From Ruegeria marina (GTDB taxonomy: Bacteria > Pseudomonadota > Alphaproteobacteria > Rhodobacterales > Rhodobacteraceae): 64,000 nt of DNA. Positions 1-8,849 of the stretch are shown here, piece after piece; position 1 is the stretch's first letter; every line of letters starts with the position of its first letter. The DNA is taken from positions 97,822 to 161,821 of the forward strand of contig NZ_FMZV01000011.1 in the NCBI RefSeq assembly GCF_900101475.1, given 5' to 3'. A program made the position numbers and the translations under genes. The notes beneath the pieces were generated by a model that did not search any database, was not told the DNA's origin, and saw only the letters and a list, made by a program, of their open reading frames with translations.

Positions 1-568
1 TCCGGCCGCCGAGGGCGAGGTCCTCGGCAATCTGTCCGCCGGACTGGGCGCATCCGACGACGAGCACCGCACCCTCCGGCAGCGACTGGGGGTCTCGGTA
101 GGTCGTCGTGTCGAACTGCGCCACGCCGGCCGAAACCTCCGAAGCGAAAGGCGGGATGACGGCCACGTTCTGGTCCCCTGTTGCTACGACCACGCTTCGG
201 GCGACGAGAACCTCGCTGTCCACCTCCAGCCGGAAGCCCGTTTCGTGCGGCTCAACGCTGTGAACCGTCCGTCCACACTGAACCGGAAGCTCCTTGCGTC
301 GGACATATCTCTCCAGCATCTCGATGAACTCGGAGATCTGCATCGCACCGTCGGGATCGTCGCTGGTGTCGACGTCGCCCGGCATTACCGTCTGGTACCT
401 AGGTGTATTGAGAAGGAAGGACGCCCAGCGCTGCGTTCGCCAGGTCTCGCCGATACGCGCGCGCTCGAACAGGACATGGTCGATGCCGCGAGCCTTCAAT
501 TCCGCGCTTACGGAAAGGCCTGCCCAGCCCGCACCAATGATGACGCAATCGAGCGGCACGCTGACCAT
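1..568 (-). CDS. Flavin-dependent monooxygenase, C-terminus beyond the window
   Basis: This reading frame enters at 568 and runs off the left edge, so only about 189 N-terminal residues are seen. An FAD dinucleotide-binding motif GAGWAGL lies at about residues 11-17, followed by the GETWRTQRW stretch typical of FMO/Baeyer-Villiger type enzymes, an ATGDQ strand-turn, and a second Rossmann motif VVGCAQSGGQIAEDL expected for NADPH binding. The family adds one oxygen atom to an organic substrate using NADPH and FAD in the cytoplasm; the substrate cannot be told. ATG 568 is preferred over GTG 580, since a GGGGC run sits just upstream. It has no operon partner inside the window. The family call is firm, the exact subfamily is not. 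Confidence 0.85.
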   Translation of the reverse strand, partial: MVSVPLDCVIIGAGWAGLSVSAELKARGIDHVLFERARIGETWRTQRWASFLLNTPRYQTVMPGDVDTSDDPDGAMQISEFIEMLERYVRRKELPVQCGRTVHSVEPHETGFRLEVDSEVLVARSVVVATGDQNVAVIPPFASEVSAGVAQFDTTTYRDPQSLPEGAVLVVGCAQSGGQIAEDLALGGR

Positions 569-714
569 TTCATGCCCCACTAGTTTGGCGGAAAAATACT
601 TCAGAAACGCAAAAAACTGAACTGATCTTGGTCCGGTCTTTTGCCAAACGTCACTTTGGACCGATTTTTGGGCTTGGAGCGAGCGCCGATACCGTCAGCC
701 CTTGTCTTCGAAGA

Positions 715-893
715 CCGCTTCGGGCTCTCCTTAGACATCTGAGCGTTTCGGTCAGATGTCCGCAAAGCAGCGCTCAGTAGCCATTCGAGACGACGGGACC
801 GCTCGGCGACGTCCGCTTTTGTGCCTGAACGACCGTTCCTATCAGCACCGGTCATTCACCACTGCTACTTCTGACGTCTCACATGCGAACGAA
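715..893. repeat. Dispersed intergenic repeat, copy A
   Basis: First of four long copies (others near 3335, 5070 and 6228). The unit begins with a CGGGCTCT-type leader, then a perfect 9-bp stem GACATCTGA/TCAGATGTC at 734-742 and 752-760, then a conserved stretch through GTCCGCAAAG, CGAGACGACGGGACC and CAGCACCGGTCATTC, and ends near CACATGCGAACGAAG. Copies A and B agree over most of their length. The open frames it creates on both strands look like passengers, not genes. Confidence 0.85.
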
Positions 894-1055
894 GCCGCCT
901 ATCACTGCAGGGCGGCACTCAGGCGCCAGTTGAACGACCGCTCCGCAGACGGAACGGCCATCGTCCGAAAACCGGATCGCCTGCCGATCCCTGTCACGGT
1001 AGATCCAAACTGTGCTAGTCTGTTTCCCGGTTGGGATGTCTTGGGGGATATCGTG

Positions 1056-1484
1056 ATGACAAGCAGCTACAAGGGAAAGTGTTTCTGCGGCGCGGTGGAG
1101 TTCGAGGTGACAGGAACACCGCAGGTCATGGGTTTTTGTCATTGCAACGATTGCAGGGAATGGATGGGCGCGCCGGTGAATGCCTTCAGTCTCTGGGTGC
1201 CGGAAGCTGTCCGGATCACGACTGGAGAGGACTATGTCACGAGTTATTCTCGAAGCGAACACAGCATCCGGAAATCATGTTCGGTTTGCGGTGGATCAAT
1301 CATGACCGATCACCCCACGTTTCAATTGATCGACGTCTATCCGGCGCTTTTGCGCGACTTCGCGTATCAGCCGTCGATGCATGTCCACTATGGATCAAGG
1401 ATGATCCCGATACGTGATGGTCTGCCCAAGTTCAGGGATCTACCGGCAGAGATTGGCGGATCCGGAGAAATGCTGCCCGAGTAG
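1056..1484 (+). CDS. GFA family (DUF636, CENP-V/GFA domain) zinc protein
   Basis: The 142-residue product has the full cysteine pattern of the glutathione-dependent formaldehyde-activating (GFA) fold: CFCGAVEF at about residues 9-16, CHCNDCR near 31-37 and CSVCGG near 76-81. These cysteines bind zinc in the family. Characterised members bind glutathione-type adducts or have no known activity, so the reaction here is not assigned. The frame stays open far upstream into repeat copy A, but ATG 1056 follows a GGGGG tract at the right distance and begins exactly where family members begin. It is alone on its strand, convergent with the cyclase gene. Confidence 0.87.
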   Translation: MTSSYKGKCFCGAVEFEVTGTPQVMGFCHCNDCREWMGAPVNAFSLWVPEAVRITTGEDYVTSYSRSEHSIRKSCSVCGGSIMTDHPTFQLIDVYPALLRDFAYQPSMHVHYGSRMIPIRDGLPKFRDLPAEIGGSGEMLPE

Positions 1485-1505
1485 TCCTGCCTGACCTCGC
1501 CGGCA

Positions 1506-3191
1506 CTATATCGGCAGCCCTGCATCGATAAGAAGCGTTCTTAGCCGGTCTCGTTGGGCAACGTCCCGGAACGGCAGTGCATCGAACGTCGACACGCGAA
1601 ACGCGGGTGCCAGGCGAAGAAAGGCATCGCGCGCCTGCGTCGCTTCACCGTCATCAACGGCAATACCCGCGCAGATCGCCAATCCGAGCAGGTTGGGCGC
1701 CAGGTCGGGCGCCAGGTGGTCGGCTTGACGAAACCATTCGATTGCGCTGTCCGGTCGTCCAGCCATCAAGTAGCCATAGCCCGCGGCGCGACTGTAAAGG
1801 TGCACGTAGGGGTCATCCGGGGCGATGTCGATCGCCCGACGCGCGTTTTCAATTCCCGCGTCCGGATCGCCCGAGAAGATCTGTATCTCGCCCAGCACCC
1901 ACAGCGCCATGTTGTAGTCCGGATTGATCTGAAGCGCCTGTGCTACCGCCACTCTGGCCTCGGAATGCCTGCGGTATCCGTGCAGCAACAAGCCGGCATG
2001 GACGGTGTGGATCATGTCAGATCGGTTGTTTAGCCGGGTCGCCTGCTTGATACGCGCCATGGCTTTTTCAAGGACTGGGCCGGGCACAGGGTCGAAGGCA
2101 TACAGCGCGTTTGCAAGCCCCAGGCCCGCCGCCGCCATGGCGAGCGCCATGAATGCATTTGCATCAAGTTCCAGTGCCTGCTCGGCGATCACACCTGCGC
2201 CGTGCCAGCCTTCGTATGTCGGGTTGAAAAAGCTTGCACCAGCCAGCGCCATAAGGTCTTCCAACGACATTTCATCAAGCGGCTGCGCTCTCAGACGTTC
2301 GCCATAGTCGGCGGCCACGCGCCTGCGTAGGCTCATGGCCAGACGCGGTGCAAACCGGTCGGCAAAATCGAAGGGGTCCCCGGCGCCGTCGTAGCGGATG
2401 GCCCATATCTGGCGCCCCTCATCGACCCGGACAAGTCTGACGCTCAGCCGGCACCGATCTCCGGTTAACCGCACCGCCCCGTCGACGAAGTAGTGCGCCG
2501 ACTCTTCGTCTTGCACCACCTCGAACCCGGTCAGACGGGCCAGGTGCCGGTAAAGTTCGTCGATCAGAATGCCGCCTGCTTCGTCTTCGACTGAACTGCG
2601 GAATGAAAACCCTTTGATGAGCAGCCGCGGCTTGGTCGCCGCACGAAGCGACGGCAGCTTGTCCGGCCACGACCAGACGCGGATCGGGCGCGCAATGTTC
2701 TTGAATTTCCGGTTCCCATTGTCGTGGAACCCCTGCGCCTCTGCTTGTGCCAGGCCCACAATCACTGCGTCGGAAACCAGGATCCCACCCGGCACAGCCA
2801 TTCCCTCGAGGCGCGCGGCGACGTTGACGCAATCACCAAAGACATCTCCGTCCTGGTAGATCAGGTCTCCGTGGTTGATGCCGATGCGGATTTGCAGCAG
2901 GTTGGAGTCGGGATTGCCATCTTCGAGCTTTTCCATGGCCCGTTGCGAGGCAATGGCACACGCTACGGCCTGCGCAGCGGATGTGAATTCCGCCAGGACA
3001 CCGTCGCCCATGGTCTTGAAGATGCGACCGCCATGTTGCTTCACGATCGGCGTGAAGATGCCTTCGTGCCAACCCCGCACCCGATGCAAGGTGCCTTCTT
3101 CGTCCGCTCCCATCATGGCGCTGTAGCCTACGATATCGGCTGCCAAAACCGCCGCGCGTCCTCTCTCCAACGCAATTCTCCGGGCCTGCAA
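1506..3191 (-). CDS. Class III adenylate/guanylate cyclase with C-terminal TPR region
   Basis: The N-terminal third is a class III nucleotidyl cyclase domain: metal aspartates in AADIVGYS (about residue 19) and KTMGDGVLAEF (about 60-70), and the DCVNVAARLE segment (about 119-128) holding the Asn/Arg transition-state residues. The Lys before MGDG and the Asp before CVN are the residues that select ATP in the family, so cAMP synthesis is likely. A middle beta-rich region and tetratricopeptide-like helices (about 330-530) follow. No membrane segment is seen, so it is probably cytosolic. The start is uncertain: TTG 3191 gives 561 residues, while TTG 3170, seven codons later, has GGAG seven bases upstream. 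There is no ATG before residue 26. Confidence 0.88.
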   Translation of the reverse strand: MQARRIALERGRAAVLAADIVGYSAMMGADEEGTLHRVRGWHEGIFTPIVKQHGGRIFKTMGDGVLAEFTSAAQAVACAIASQRAMEKLEDGNPDSNLLQIRIGINHGDLIYQDGDVFGDCVNVAARLEGMAVPGGILVSDAVIVGLAQAEAQGFHDNGNRKFKNIARPIRVWSWPDKLPSLRAATKPRLLIKGFSFRSSVEDEAGGILIDELYRHLARLTGFEVVQDEESAHYFVDGAVRLTGDRCRLSVRLVRVDEGRQIWAIRYDGAGDPFDFADRFAPRLAMSLRRRVAADYGERLRAQPLDEMSLEDLMALAGASFFNPTYEGWHGAGVIAEQALELDANAFMALAMAAAGLGLANALYAFDPVPGPVLEKAMARIKQATRLNNRSDMIHTVHAGLLLHGYRRHSEARVAVAQALQINPDYNMALWVLGEIQIFSGDPDAGIENARRAIDIAPDDPYVHLYSRAAGYGYLMAGRPDSAIEWFRQADHLAPDLAPNLLGLAICAGIAVDDGEATQARDAFLRLAPAFRVSTFDALPFRDVAQRDRLRTLLIDAGLPI

Positions 3192-3334
3192 CTCGCGCTA
3201 CAATCTTGCATACACATCCTACCTGTCAAAGGCGCAAGAACTGGAAGTTTCACGCTAAGGACTCTGGCGAAACGGGCAAATTCGGGCTCGTAGAGGCCAT
3301 TCGCTGCGGGAAAGCGTGGAAACCGCATACGAAC

Positions 3335-3515
3335 GGCTGCTCTGGGCTCTTCTGAGACATCTGAGCGTTTCGGTCAGATGTCCGCAAAGCAGCGCTCAGT
3401 AGTCTTTCGAGACGACGGGACCGCGTGGCGACGTCCGCGTCGGTGTCCGAACGACCGCTCCTATCAGCACCGGTCATTCACGACTGTTGCTTCCGACGAC
3501 TGAGATGCGGACGAA
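3335..3515. repeat. Dispersed intergenic repeat, copy B
   Basis: A near full-length copy of the unit at 715-893. The hairpin arms GACATCTGA and TCAGATGTC are at 3356-3364 and 3374-3382. The copy fills the space between the divergent cyclase and MBL hydrolase genes. Its 3' end reads GACTGAGATGCGGACGAAG, slightly different from copy A. Confidence 0.85.
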
Positions 3516-3636
3516 GCAAGCCTTTGCGTCAAACGAATTCTAACCGTCATGAGGCCGAGGGTGTCGTTTTTTCCTCTTCTTGCTGAAATCGTCGTCGCGC
3601 CCTATCGTCTATTGCCAGACACGAGGGCAAGGAACG

Positions 3637-4512
3637 ATGGTTTCCACTTCAACCTTGCGGGTGTTGGAACCTGCGCCGAACGTACTGGCTTTCTATGACG
3701 GCCGTATCAGCGGCACTCGGCTACACTCTGCGGAGTGGAATTGGCTCGACGATGCAGCTTATGCTCTCGGTGTGGCCAGTTACGCGGTCCTCGACGGAAG
3801 CGATGCCTTGGTCTACGACACAAATATCTCGATCGATCATGCGCGCTTTGTTCGACAAGAACTAATGCGCCGTGGGGCAACGTCGATAACAGTGGTACTT
3901 AGCCATCATCATAAAGACCACGTCGCGGGAACTGAGGTATTCGCAGATTGCCAAATCATCGCAGGACGAAAAAAGGCTGTGGCTTTGGCCCAAAAAAGGG
4001 ACAGCTATGGCAAGAGTAATCCGCCAATCGCGCCTCTGACCATGCCAACAACTGTATTTGACGGCGATTTGGCGATCCAAGTGGGTTCCGTCACTGTCAA
4101 ACTTCGACCGTTGGACATCCACAGTCACGACGGAGTTGCTCTTTATCTTCCCGAACAACGGCTCCTCTTGGCCGGTGATGCACTGGAGGACAGTGTGACT
4201 TATGTGGCAGAGCCTAACAGGCTGGAGTTCCATCTGAACAAACTTGAACGATTGCTTACCTGGGACATAGCACACATATTACCTTGTCACGGAGACGCCG
4301 ACAGAATTGCGCGGGGCGGATACGATCCTTCGTTCATAACGGCCACCAAACATTATGTGACGAAGCTTCTGCGGAGCAGGACAGACACCGAGTTAGCGAA
4401 GCTCACATTGCTGGAATTTGCAAAAGAAAGCTTCGAGAGCGGTTCGCTCATATACTGCGACGCCTACGAGGCCGTACACAAAAACAATTTGCAATCAGTT
4501 CTTGAAAGCTAG
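3637..4512 (+). CDS. MBL-fold metallo-hydrolase
   Basis: The 291-residue product carries the metallo-beta-lactamase signature HHHKDH at residues 90-95 (the HxHxDH motif), a further metal ligand in HSHDGVALYL, AGDALEDS with the bridging Asp, and a terminal PCHGD histidine. All ligands for a binuclear metal site are therefore present. The fold covers hydrolases acting on lactones, thioesters and other esters; the substrate is not evident. ATG 3637 is chosen because AAGGA precedes it, although the frame is open to 3580. There is no signal peptide. It stands alone between repeat copies, with a partial copy just after its stop. Confidence 0.87.
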   Translation: MVSTSTLRVLEPAPNVLAFYDGRISGTRLHSAEWNWLDDAAYALGVASYAVLDGSDALVYDTNISIDHARFVRQELMRRGATSITVVLSHHHKDHVAGTEVFADCQIIAGRKKAVALAQKRDSYGKSNPPIAPLTMPTTVFDGDLAIQVGSVTVKLRPLDIHSHDGVALYLPEQRLLLAGDALEDSVTYVAEPNRLEFHLNKLERLLTWDIAHILPCHGDADRIARGGYDPSFITATKHYVTKLLRSRTDTELAKLTLLEFAKESFESGSLIYCDAYEAVHKNNLQSVLES

Positions 4513-4544
4513 TGCAGCGGTTTTTTCTCCAAACAAACGGCCAC

Positions 4545-4590
4545 AATGGGCTCGATGCCGTCATCTGAGCGTTTTGGTCAGATGTCCCAA
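4545..4590. repeat. Dispersed intergenic repeat, 5' fragment (copy E)
   Basis: Only the head of the unit is present: a GGGCTCG leader and the hairpin CATCTGA (4562-4568) / TCAGATG (4578-4584), then the sequence diverges after GTCC. It lies between the convergent MBL hydrolase and NTF2-like genes. Confidence 0.65.
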
Positions 4591-4647
4591 GTGCCGAACT
4601 TTGCGGGCATGACGCCGATCAGCCTCACTGACCGCCGAGTAGCGTCA

Positions 4648-5031
4648 TCAGACCTTCGCTGGGTCAACCGGCTTGAAGTACGCGATCTTCTCGTAGATCA
4701 CGCCTTCGTCTCCGACTTTAAGTAGGGCTGATCCGCCCACATCCGTGCCGACGAACCGCCACCATGCCCATCGGAGTATATGCCCATCTTGATCTGCGGA
4801 TAACTCGTCAGAAACCTCGTAGCGACCGGTACCTCCAATCGCCTTCATTCTGTCTTCCCAGCCCAAAAGGTAGCTTGCGAAGCGATCCTTGGTAATCGGC
4901 TCGGCAACCAATCCGTCGTACCACAGGTATCCAGGCGCAGCCGCACGCATGGCGCGTTCCGGGTCCATAGACTGAACTCCGGCAAGATACTCTCGCAGGA
5001 AGGCCGTTCGCTTTTGGGGATAGCCACTCAT
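4648..5031 (-). CDS. NTF2-like (SnoaL/DUF4440-type) protein
   Basis: The 127-residue product has the size and layout of a single NTF2-like cone domain: an N-terminal helix (FLREYLAGVQSMDPERAMR), an aromatic strand YLWYDGLVAEP, and alternating strands ending in WAWWRFVGTD and EKIAYFKPVDP. Such proteins act as small isomerases, hydrolases or ligand binders; no function can be assigned. ATG 5031 is preferred because everything upstream of it in the frame belongs to repeat copy C. It has no operon partner. Confidence 0.75.
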   Translation of the reverse strand: MSGYPQKRTAFLREYLAGVQSMDPERAMRAAAPGYLWYDGLVAEPITKDRFASYLLGWEDRMKAIGGTGRYEVSDELSADQDGHILRWAWWRFVGTDVGGSALLKVGDEGVIYEKIAYFKPVDPAKV

Positions 5032-5069
5032 GGACCGAAGTCTACATGTCGGCGCCGAAATCTGAAAGA

Positions 5070-5255
5070 GTCGCCTTCGGGCTCTTCTGAGACATCTGAC
5101 CGCTTCTGTCAGATGTCCGCAAAGCCGCTTACAGAAGCCTTTCGAGACGACCGAACCGACCGGCGACGTCCGCTTTGGCGCCCGAACGACCGCTTCTCCC
5201 AGCACCTGCCATTCGGCACTGAGGCCTCCGACGTCTCAGATGCGGACAATTCAGC
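5070..5255. repeat. Dispersed intergenic repeat, copy C
   Basis: A full copy diverged from A and B. The stem is 10 bp, GACATCTGAC (5091-5100) and GTCAGATGTC (5108-5117). Base changes in the arms are paired relative to the other copies (an extra C-G closing pair), which suggests selection for the hairpin. The 3' end is GACGTCTCAGATGCGGAC. Confidence 0.83.
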
Positions 5256-5412
5256 CGTTCGCTGCGTGGCGGTGGAAACAGTCGAGCCGCTCGGCTCAGG
5301 CTCTGCTAATCCTGCCTTGGTATTGTCAGCGACCTCTCGCATCTTTTTGCACCAAGAGTGGCTTGTCTCTGCGAATAAAGTTAGCGTTCCTTTAAGGGAG
5401 GAGGCGTCAGCA

Positions 5413-6207
5413 ATGCTCAACCACGTCATTTTCGGAGTGGGTAAACCGGTCTTGGTGCTACATGGTTCAACTTTGGACCATCGACACGTGATGGAGACTT
5501 TGGAGCCGATTTTCGAGAAACTGAACGGATGGAGGCGCATTTATGTGGATATGCCCGGGCACGGCAAAAGTCCGCCAAAAGATGACATTGCCACACAAGA
5601 TGATCTGCTTGCAGCGGTCTTAGAGTTTTCACGAGACGTGCTTCCCGGCCAGACCTTTGCGATTGTCGGTGAGTCTAGAGGAAGCTACATCGCCCGTGGT
5701 ATGGTTCACACGAACCCAAAGCGTGTCAGCGGTGTTGCTTTGATTGTTCCTGGTGGCAGCCCAACCGCAGACCCTGCTAGACTGCCTGCACATTCGGTGC
5801 TGGAAGTCGACCTGTCTATTCGGGACGATATGACGGATGAAGAAGTTGAACGCTTCGACAACTTCTATGTGGTGCAGCGGCGAGACATCCTTGAGAAAGC
5901 CCGTCGCAGCAAATATCCCGCGAGAGCCTTATGGGACCGGAAACAGGCCTCTCGCATCAACAGTGCATTTGACTTCTCGTTTCATGTCGACGGCGAGACG
6001 ACAACATTTGATGGCCCAAGTCTCATCCTCGCGGGACGGCAGGACAGTATGTCCGGATACTTGGATGCAGTCGACATACTACCGCAGTTCACCCGCTCTA
6101 CGCTGGCGGTTCTTGACGCGGCTGGACACGGTTTGGCTTGGGAGCGCCCTGACGTTTTCAACTCGCTCTTTTTGGATTGGCTGGAACGAGTAGATCGCTG
6201 CTTTTAG
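5413..6207 (+). CDS. Alpha/beta hydrolase
   Basis: The 264-residue product has the nucleophile elbow GESRG at residues 86-90 (Ser88), the oxyanion-hole motif LHGSTLD near residue 16, YVDMPGHG near 44-51, an Asp in AGRQDSM and the catalytic His in DAAGHGL near the C-terminus, so the triad is complete. It is a soluble serine hydrolase of unknown substrate. ATG 5413 is chosen because GGGAGGAGG precedes it; the open frame upstream runs through repeat copy C and is not conserved-looking. No neighbouring gene shares its strand. Confidence 0.87.
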   Translation: MLNHVIFGVGKPVLVLHGSTLDHRHVMETLEPIFEKLNGWRRIYVDMPGHGKSPPKDDIATQDDLLAAVLEFSRDVLPGQTFAIVGESRGSYIARGMVHTNPKRVSGVALIVPGGSPTADPARLPAHSVLEVDLSIRDDMTDEEVERFDNFYVVQRRDILEKARRSKYPARALWDRKQASRINSAFDFSFHVDGETTTFDGPSLILAGRQDSMSGYLDAVDILPQFTRSTLAVLDAAGHGLAWERPDVFNSLFLDWLERVDRCF

Positions 6208-6227
6208 GGTGCCATATTCACCTTCAC

Positions 6228-6405
6228 TTTGGGCTCGACGTCGACATCTGCTCGTTTCGGTCAGATGTCCGCAAAGCCGCGTTCAGAAGCCAATCGAGAT
6301 GACGGGACCGCGCGGCGACCTCCGCTTTAGGGCCTGAACGACCGTTCCTATCAGCACCGGTCATTCATCACGGCTGCTTTCGACGTCTCATATGCGGACA
6401 AACCT
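6228..6405. repeat. Dispersed intergenic repeat, copy D
   Basis: A full copy downstream of the alpha/beta hydrolase. The hairpin is shortened to GACATCTG (6243-6250) / CAGATGTC (6262-6269). The rest follows copies A and B closely, including CGACGGGACCGCG and ATCAGCACCGGTCATTCA. Confidence 0.83.
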
Positions 6406-6511
6406 GCCTGATGCCGGCGCAGCAAGACTTCGCGACAGACGACGACCACATCTCTGTGCCCGTCGCGGCGGCGCGGCACAACTTCCCCGAAGCGGTCATT
6501 GAACGCCGCCA

Positions 6512-6585
6512 AAATGGCCCGAATTGGAACCGGTCGTTTGCCGCACCGGCGTCGGATGTCTCACATGCGGACAATTCAGCCACCC
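6512..6585. repeat. Dispersed intergenic repeat, 3' fragment (copy G)
   Basis: Carries only the tail of the unit, with GTCTCACATGCGGACAATTCAGCC matching the tail of copy C in two pieces. It sits between copy D and the MOSC gene, giving two repeat units back to back. Confidence 0.55.
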
Positions 6586-6615
6586 GGCGAAGCCGTAAGA
6601 TCGCGCAGGTCCCGG

Positions 6616-7392
6616 TCAGGCAATGACAGTAACCGACGCCCCTTCGGTGACCTCACCGCCTTCCAGGACTTCCGCGTAAACCCCAAGGTCCAGGTGGCCG
6701 AAATTCTTCTTCAATGCGACAGGAACATTGAGATCGCGTTCGCCAGTGGCCGGTTTGACCATCGTGGCGGCGCAACGAACCGTGCGCGCAACGACTTTTA
6801 GCCGCGCGTCGCCGATTTGCAGCAGCTTGCCGACCCAGTCGAATTCGACCCATTCCGGCATGTCCTGGATATAGAAATTGGACCGGAACCTGATCGGGTC
6901 CAGGGTCATGCCCATGGCCCTTTCAAGCGCGCCGATCGTCGCGAGGTTCATCAGCGAGACATATTTGTAAGTTGTCGACCCTGGTTTCTCGCTGGCGTTT
7001 GTCAGGGCATGCCCCTTGCCTCCTACGATGCGGAGCTCCACCATCCCGGTGTCCGACAGAAAGCCGCTGATAAAGCGTTCCAACCGCTCCCGTTCTTCCG
7101 GGTCGTGCAGAACACCTGCTTCGAGCAGAAGGCCCTCGCGCCAGATTTCCAGCCGATCCTCTTCGGGATCGAACTTCGTACGCAACTCGGCAAGTTTTTC
7201 TTCCCGCATCAGCATATAGAACTGCGTCTTTGGCAGGTATTGCGGGATGTCGGGGTCGAACTGGCAGTCGGGTCTCGCCAAGCCGTAGCGGCGATCGTAG
7301 GCAAGCACCTCATGTGGCTCCAGCATCACCTGCCGAAGACCCTCGGGGCTGAGACCCTTCACGGGATACCGATAGATGCTCTTGATGCGCAT
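6616..7392 (-). CDS. MOSC domain protein with N-terminal beta barrel
   Basis: The 258-residue product begins MRIKSIYRYPVKGLSP, the classic start of the MOSC N-terminal beta-barrel domain, and its second half is the MOSC domain with the conserved cysteine in ARTVRCAATMVKP (about residue 208) that carries sulfur in molybdenum cofactor sulfurases. Related proteins act on molybdenum cofactor or as N-hydroxylated-compound reductase partners. ATG 7392 is preceded by AGGAG at ideal spacing; the frame extends to 7428 without a better start. It is about 258 residues, the usual length. Exact role unknown. Confidence 0.88.
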   Translation of the reverse strand: MRIKSIYRYPVKGLSPEGLRQVMLEPHEVLAYDRRYGLARPDCQFDPDIPQYLPKTQFYMLMREEKLAELRTKFDPEEDRLEIWREGLLLEAGVLHDPEERERLERFISGFLSDTGMVELRIVGGKGHALTNASEKPGSTTYKYVSLMNLATIGALERAMGMTLDPIRFRSNFYIQDMPEWVEFDWVGKLLQIGDARLKVVARTVRCAATMVKPATGERDLNVPVALKKNFGHLDLGVYAEVLEGGEVTEGASVTVIA

Positions 7393-7567
7393 GTGCTCCT
7401 GTGCTCTCCCCCGTTTCTGCGCGTACACTCCAAATTCTATTCACACGAAACCACGGCAGTGCGGAAGTGGAGTTTGCATCGTTCACCGACTGCATCCGGC
7501 AGTCGCAAATGGTTTCAATCCAGGCTATCGCCGCTGCGCGTCCGATTGGGGCGCTAAGCTCTCGCCT

Positions 7568-7879
7568 TTAACTCCCTCGCGCGGCAGAGCCTGCATCCAA
7601 GGCCACCAAAGTACTTCTTGCGGAGCGAAGTCTAATATCCCGAACCGGCGCGTATTCATCGCTGTTATACCAGTCTGTGAGCGCTGCCATGCTCGGAAAC
7701 TCAATGACTACCATAAGCCCCGGAGACCATTCCTTGCCGGACTCCAGCACCTCCAGTTCTCCTCCGCGAGAGAGGAAACGCCCGCCGTACTTGGTGATCA
7801 GTGGAAGGACCGCGCGCTTATACTCTTGAAAGACTTCAGGGTCTGTAATGGTTTCGTCCGTGATGAGATAGGCGGGCAT
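7568..7879 (-). CDS. DUF1330 family protein (dimeric alpha-beta barrel)
   Basis: The 103-residue product starts PAYLITDETITDPEVFQEY and contains KYGGRFLSRGGELEVLE and VVIEFPSMAALTDWYNSDEY, the hallmark segments of DUF1330, a ferredoxin-like dimeric barrel. Family members have no settled function. It lies 53 bp downstream of the AhpD-like gene on the same strand, so the two are probably co-transcribed. Confidence 0.9.
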   Translation of the reverse strand: MPAYLITDETITDPEVFQEYKRAVLPLITKYGGRFLSRGGELEVLESGKEWSPGLMVVIEFPSMAALTDWYNSDEYAPVRDIRLRSARSTLVALDAGSAARGS

Positions 7880-7932
7880 ATGGTGCTCCCTCCCCGCAGT
7901 GTGACTCTGTCAGGCGACGATCCAGGGACCCT

Positions 7933-8535
7933 TCATATTGTAGCTTCCGTACCGTCAAGTTTTCGTCCTACTGACAGTTCTTCCCTAATCGCGGGGTCGT
8001 CGTCTAGAAATTGGGGTTCCACGGTCGCTCCAACCGCATCGAAATATCGGCTCACAAAAGCGCGAAACGATGCGGCAAGCGCGATATCGGCGATGTTGAG
8101 ATCACTGAAACCAAATCCACGCAGTCGCTGTATGTCGACCTCGGTTACCCGTGAGGCGTCTTGGCTGATTTGCGCGGCGTAATCGAGCATCGCAACTTCC
8201 TTGTCTGTAAGCCCGGCATTTCTGTGATCTCTGATGATGGCGAGCGTCTTGTCCCGGCCCAGGGCTTGGGACAAGGCCCGAAAATACACGTGAGAGCAGT
8301 AGCTCGATGGCACAAATTTTGCGGCTACGAATGTTATCAGTCGGAAATTGAGGATGCCGAGCGAGAACCCGTCGCGGATCTGGTGCAGGAGGTTCTCGAT
8401 TGGAAGAATGACATCTGGTCGAGCAGACCAGCACTGCGTGGCCTGCATAACAATCCCCATTGAGGCGTTTTCCGCGCTGTACAGTCCTGCGATTTCTCCT
8501 GTCGCCTCTTCCGGCTCTACCGTCTTTATGAACAT
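7933..8535 (-). CDS. Carboxymuconolactone decarboxylase-like / AhpD-type peroxidase-related protein
   Basis: The 200-residue product is all-helical in character and contains FVPSSYCSHVYFRAL near residue 75, corresponding to the AhpD core where a redox Cys and a His occupy a helix start. Only one of the two cysteines of the AhpD CxxC pair is present, which matches peroxidase-related members of the family that keep a Y-C-S-H pattern. A thiol-dependent detoxification role is plausible but unproven. It precedes the DUF1330 gene and probably shares its promoter. Confidence 0.83.
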   Translation of the reverse strand: MFIKTVEPEEATGEIAGLYSAENASMGIVMQATQCWSARPDVILPIENLLHQIRDGFSLGILNFRLITFVAAKFVPSSYCSHVYFRALSQALGRDKTLAIIRDHRNAGLTDKEVAMLDYAAQISQDASRVTEVDIQRLRGFGFSDLNIADIALAASFRAFVSRYFDAVGATVEPQFLDDDPAIREELSVGRKLDGTEATI

Positions 8536-8849
8536 GATCAGCGTCCGCGTACCTCACTTGAATGAGGATACCGAAACCGGAAATTCTCTGCGACGATTCT
8601 CTTTGTTCGCTAACGTATCTCTTAGTTCCGGTTCGAGCTCAGAGCAGAAAGCTGGCGACTTCGCTCAGGCTGAGCAGACGATATTCACACGCGAACTTTG
8701 GCTCGGCCGACAAAATCGACATTTGCCGGTCGCATTGGAAGCGAAGTTCTGGGCGCAAACTGTATCGTGGCAAGGGTTCAGGTCGCGCGTCTGGCCTGTC
8801 GCATGACCTTCGTCCGGACGCTTTCGGACCCAGCTGTTGAGGAAAGACG

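Noticed and set aside
245..620. Two plus-strand open frames of about 110 residues
   Set aside because: They lie wholly antisense to the flavin monooxygenase, whose motifs are unambiguous.
601..855. Minus-strand open frame similar to those at 3250-3477 and 5109-5540
   Set aside because: The similarity comes from the shared intergenic repeat; the frames lack ribosome sites and change length between copies.
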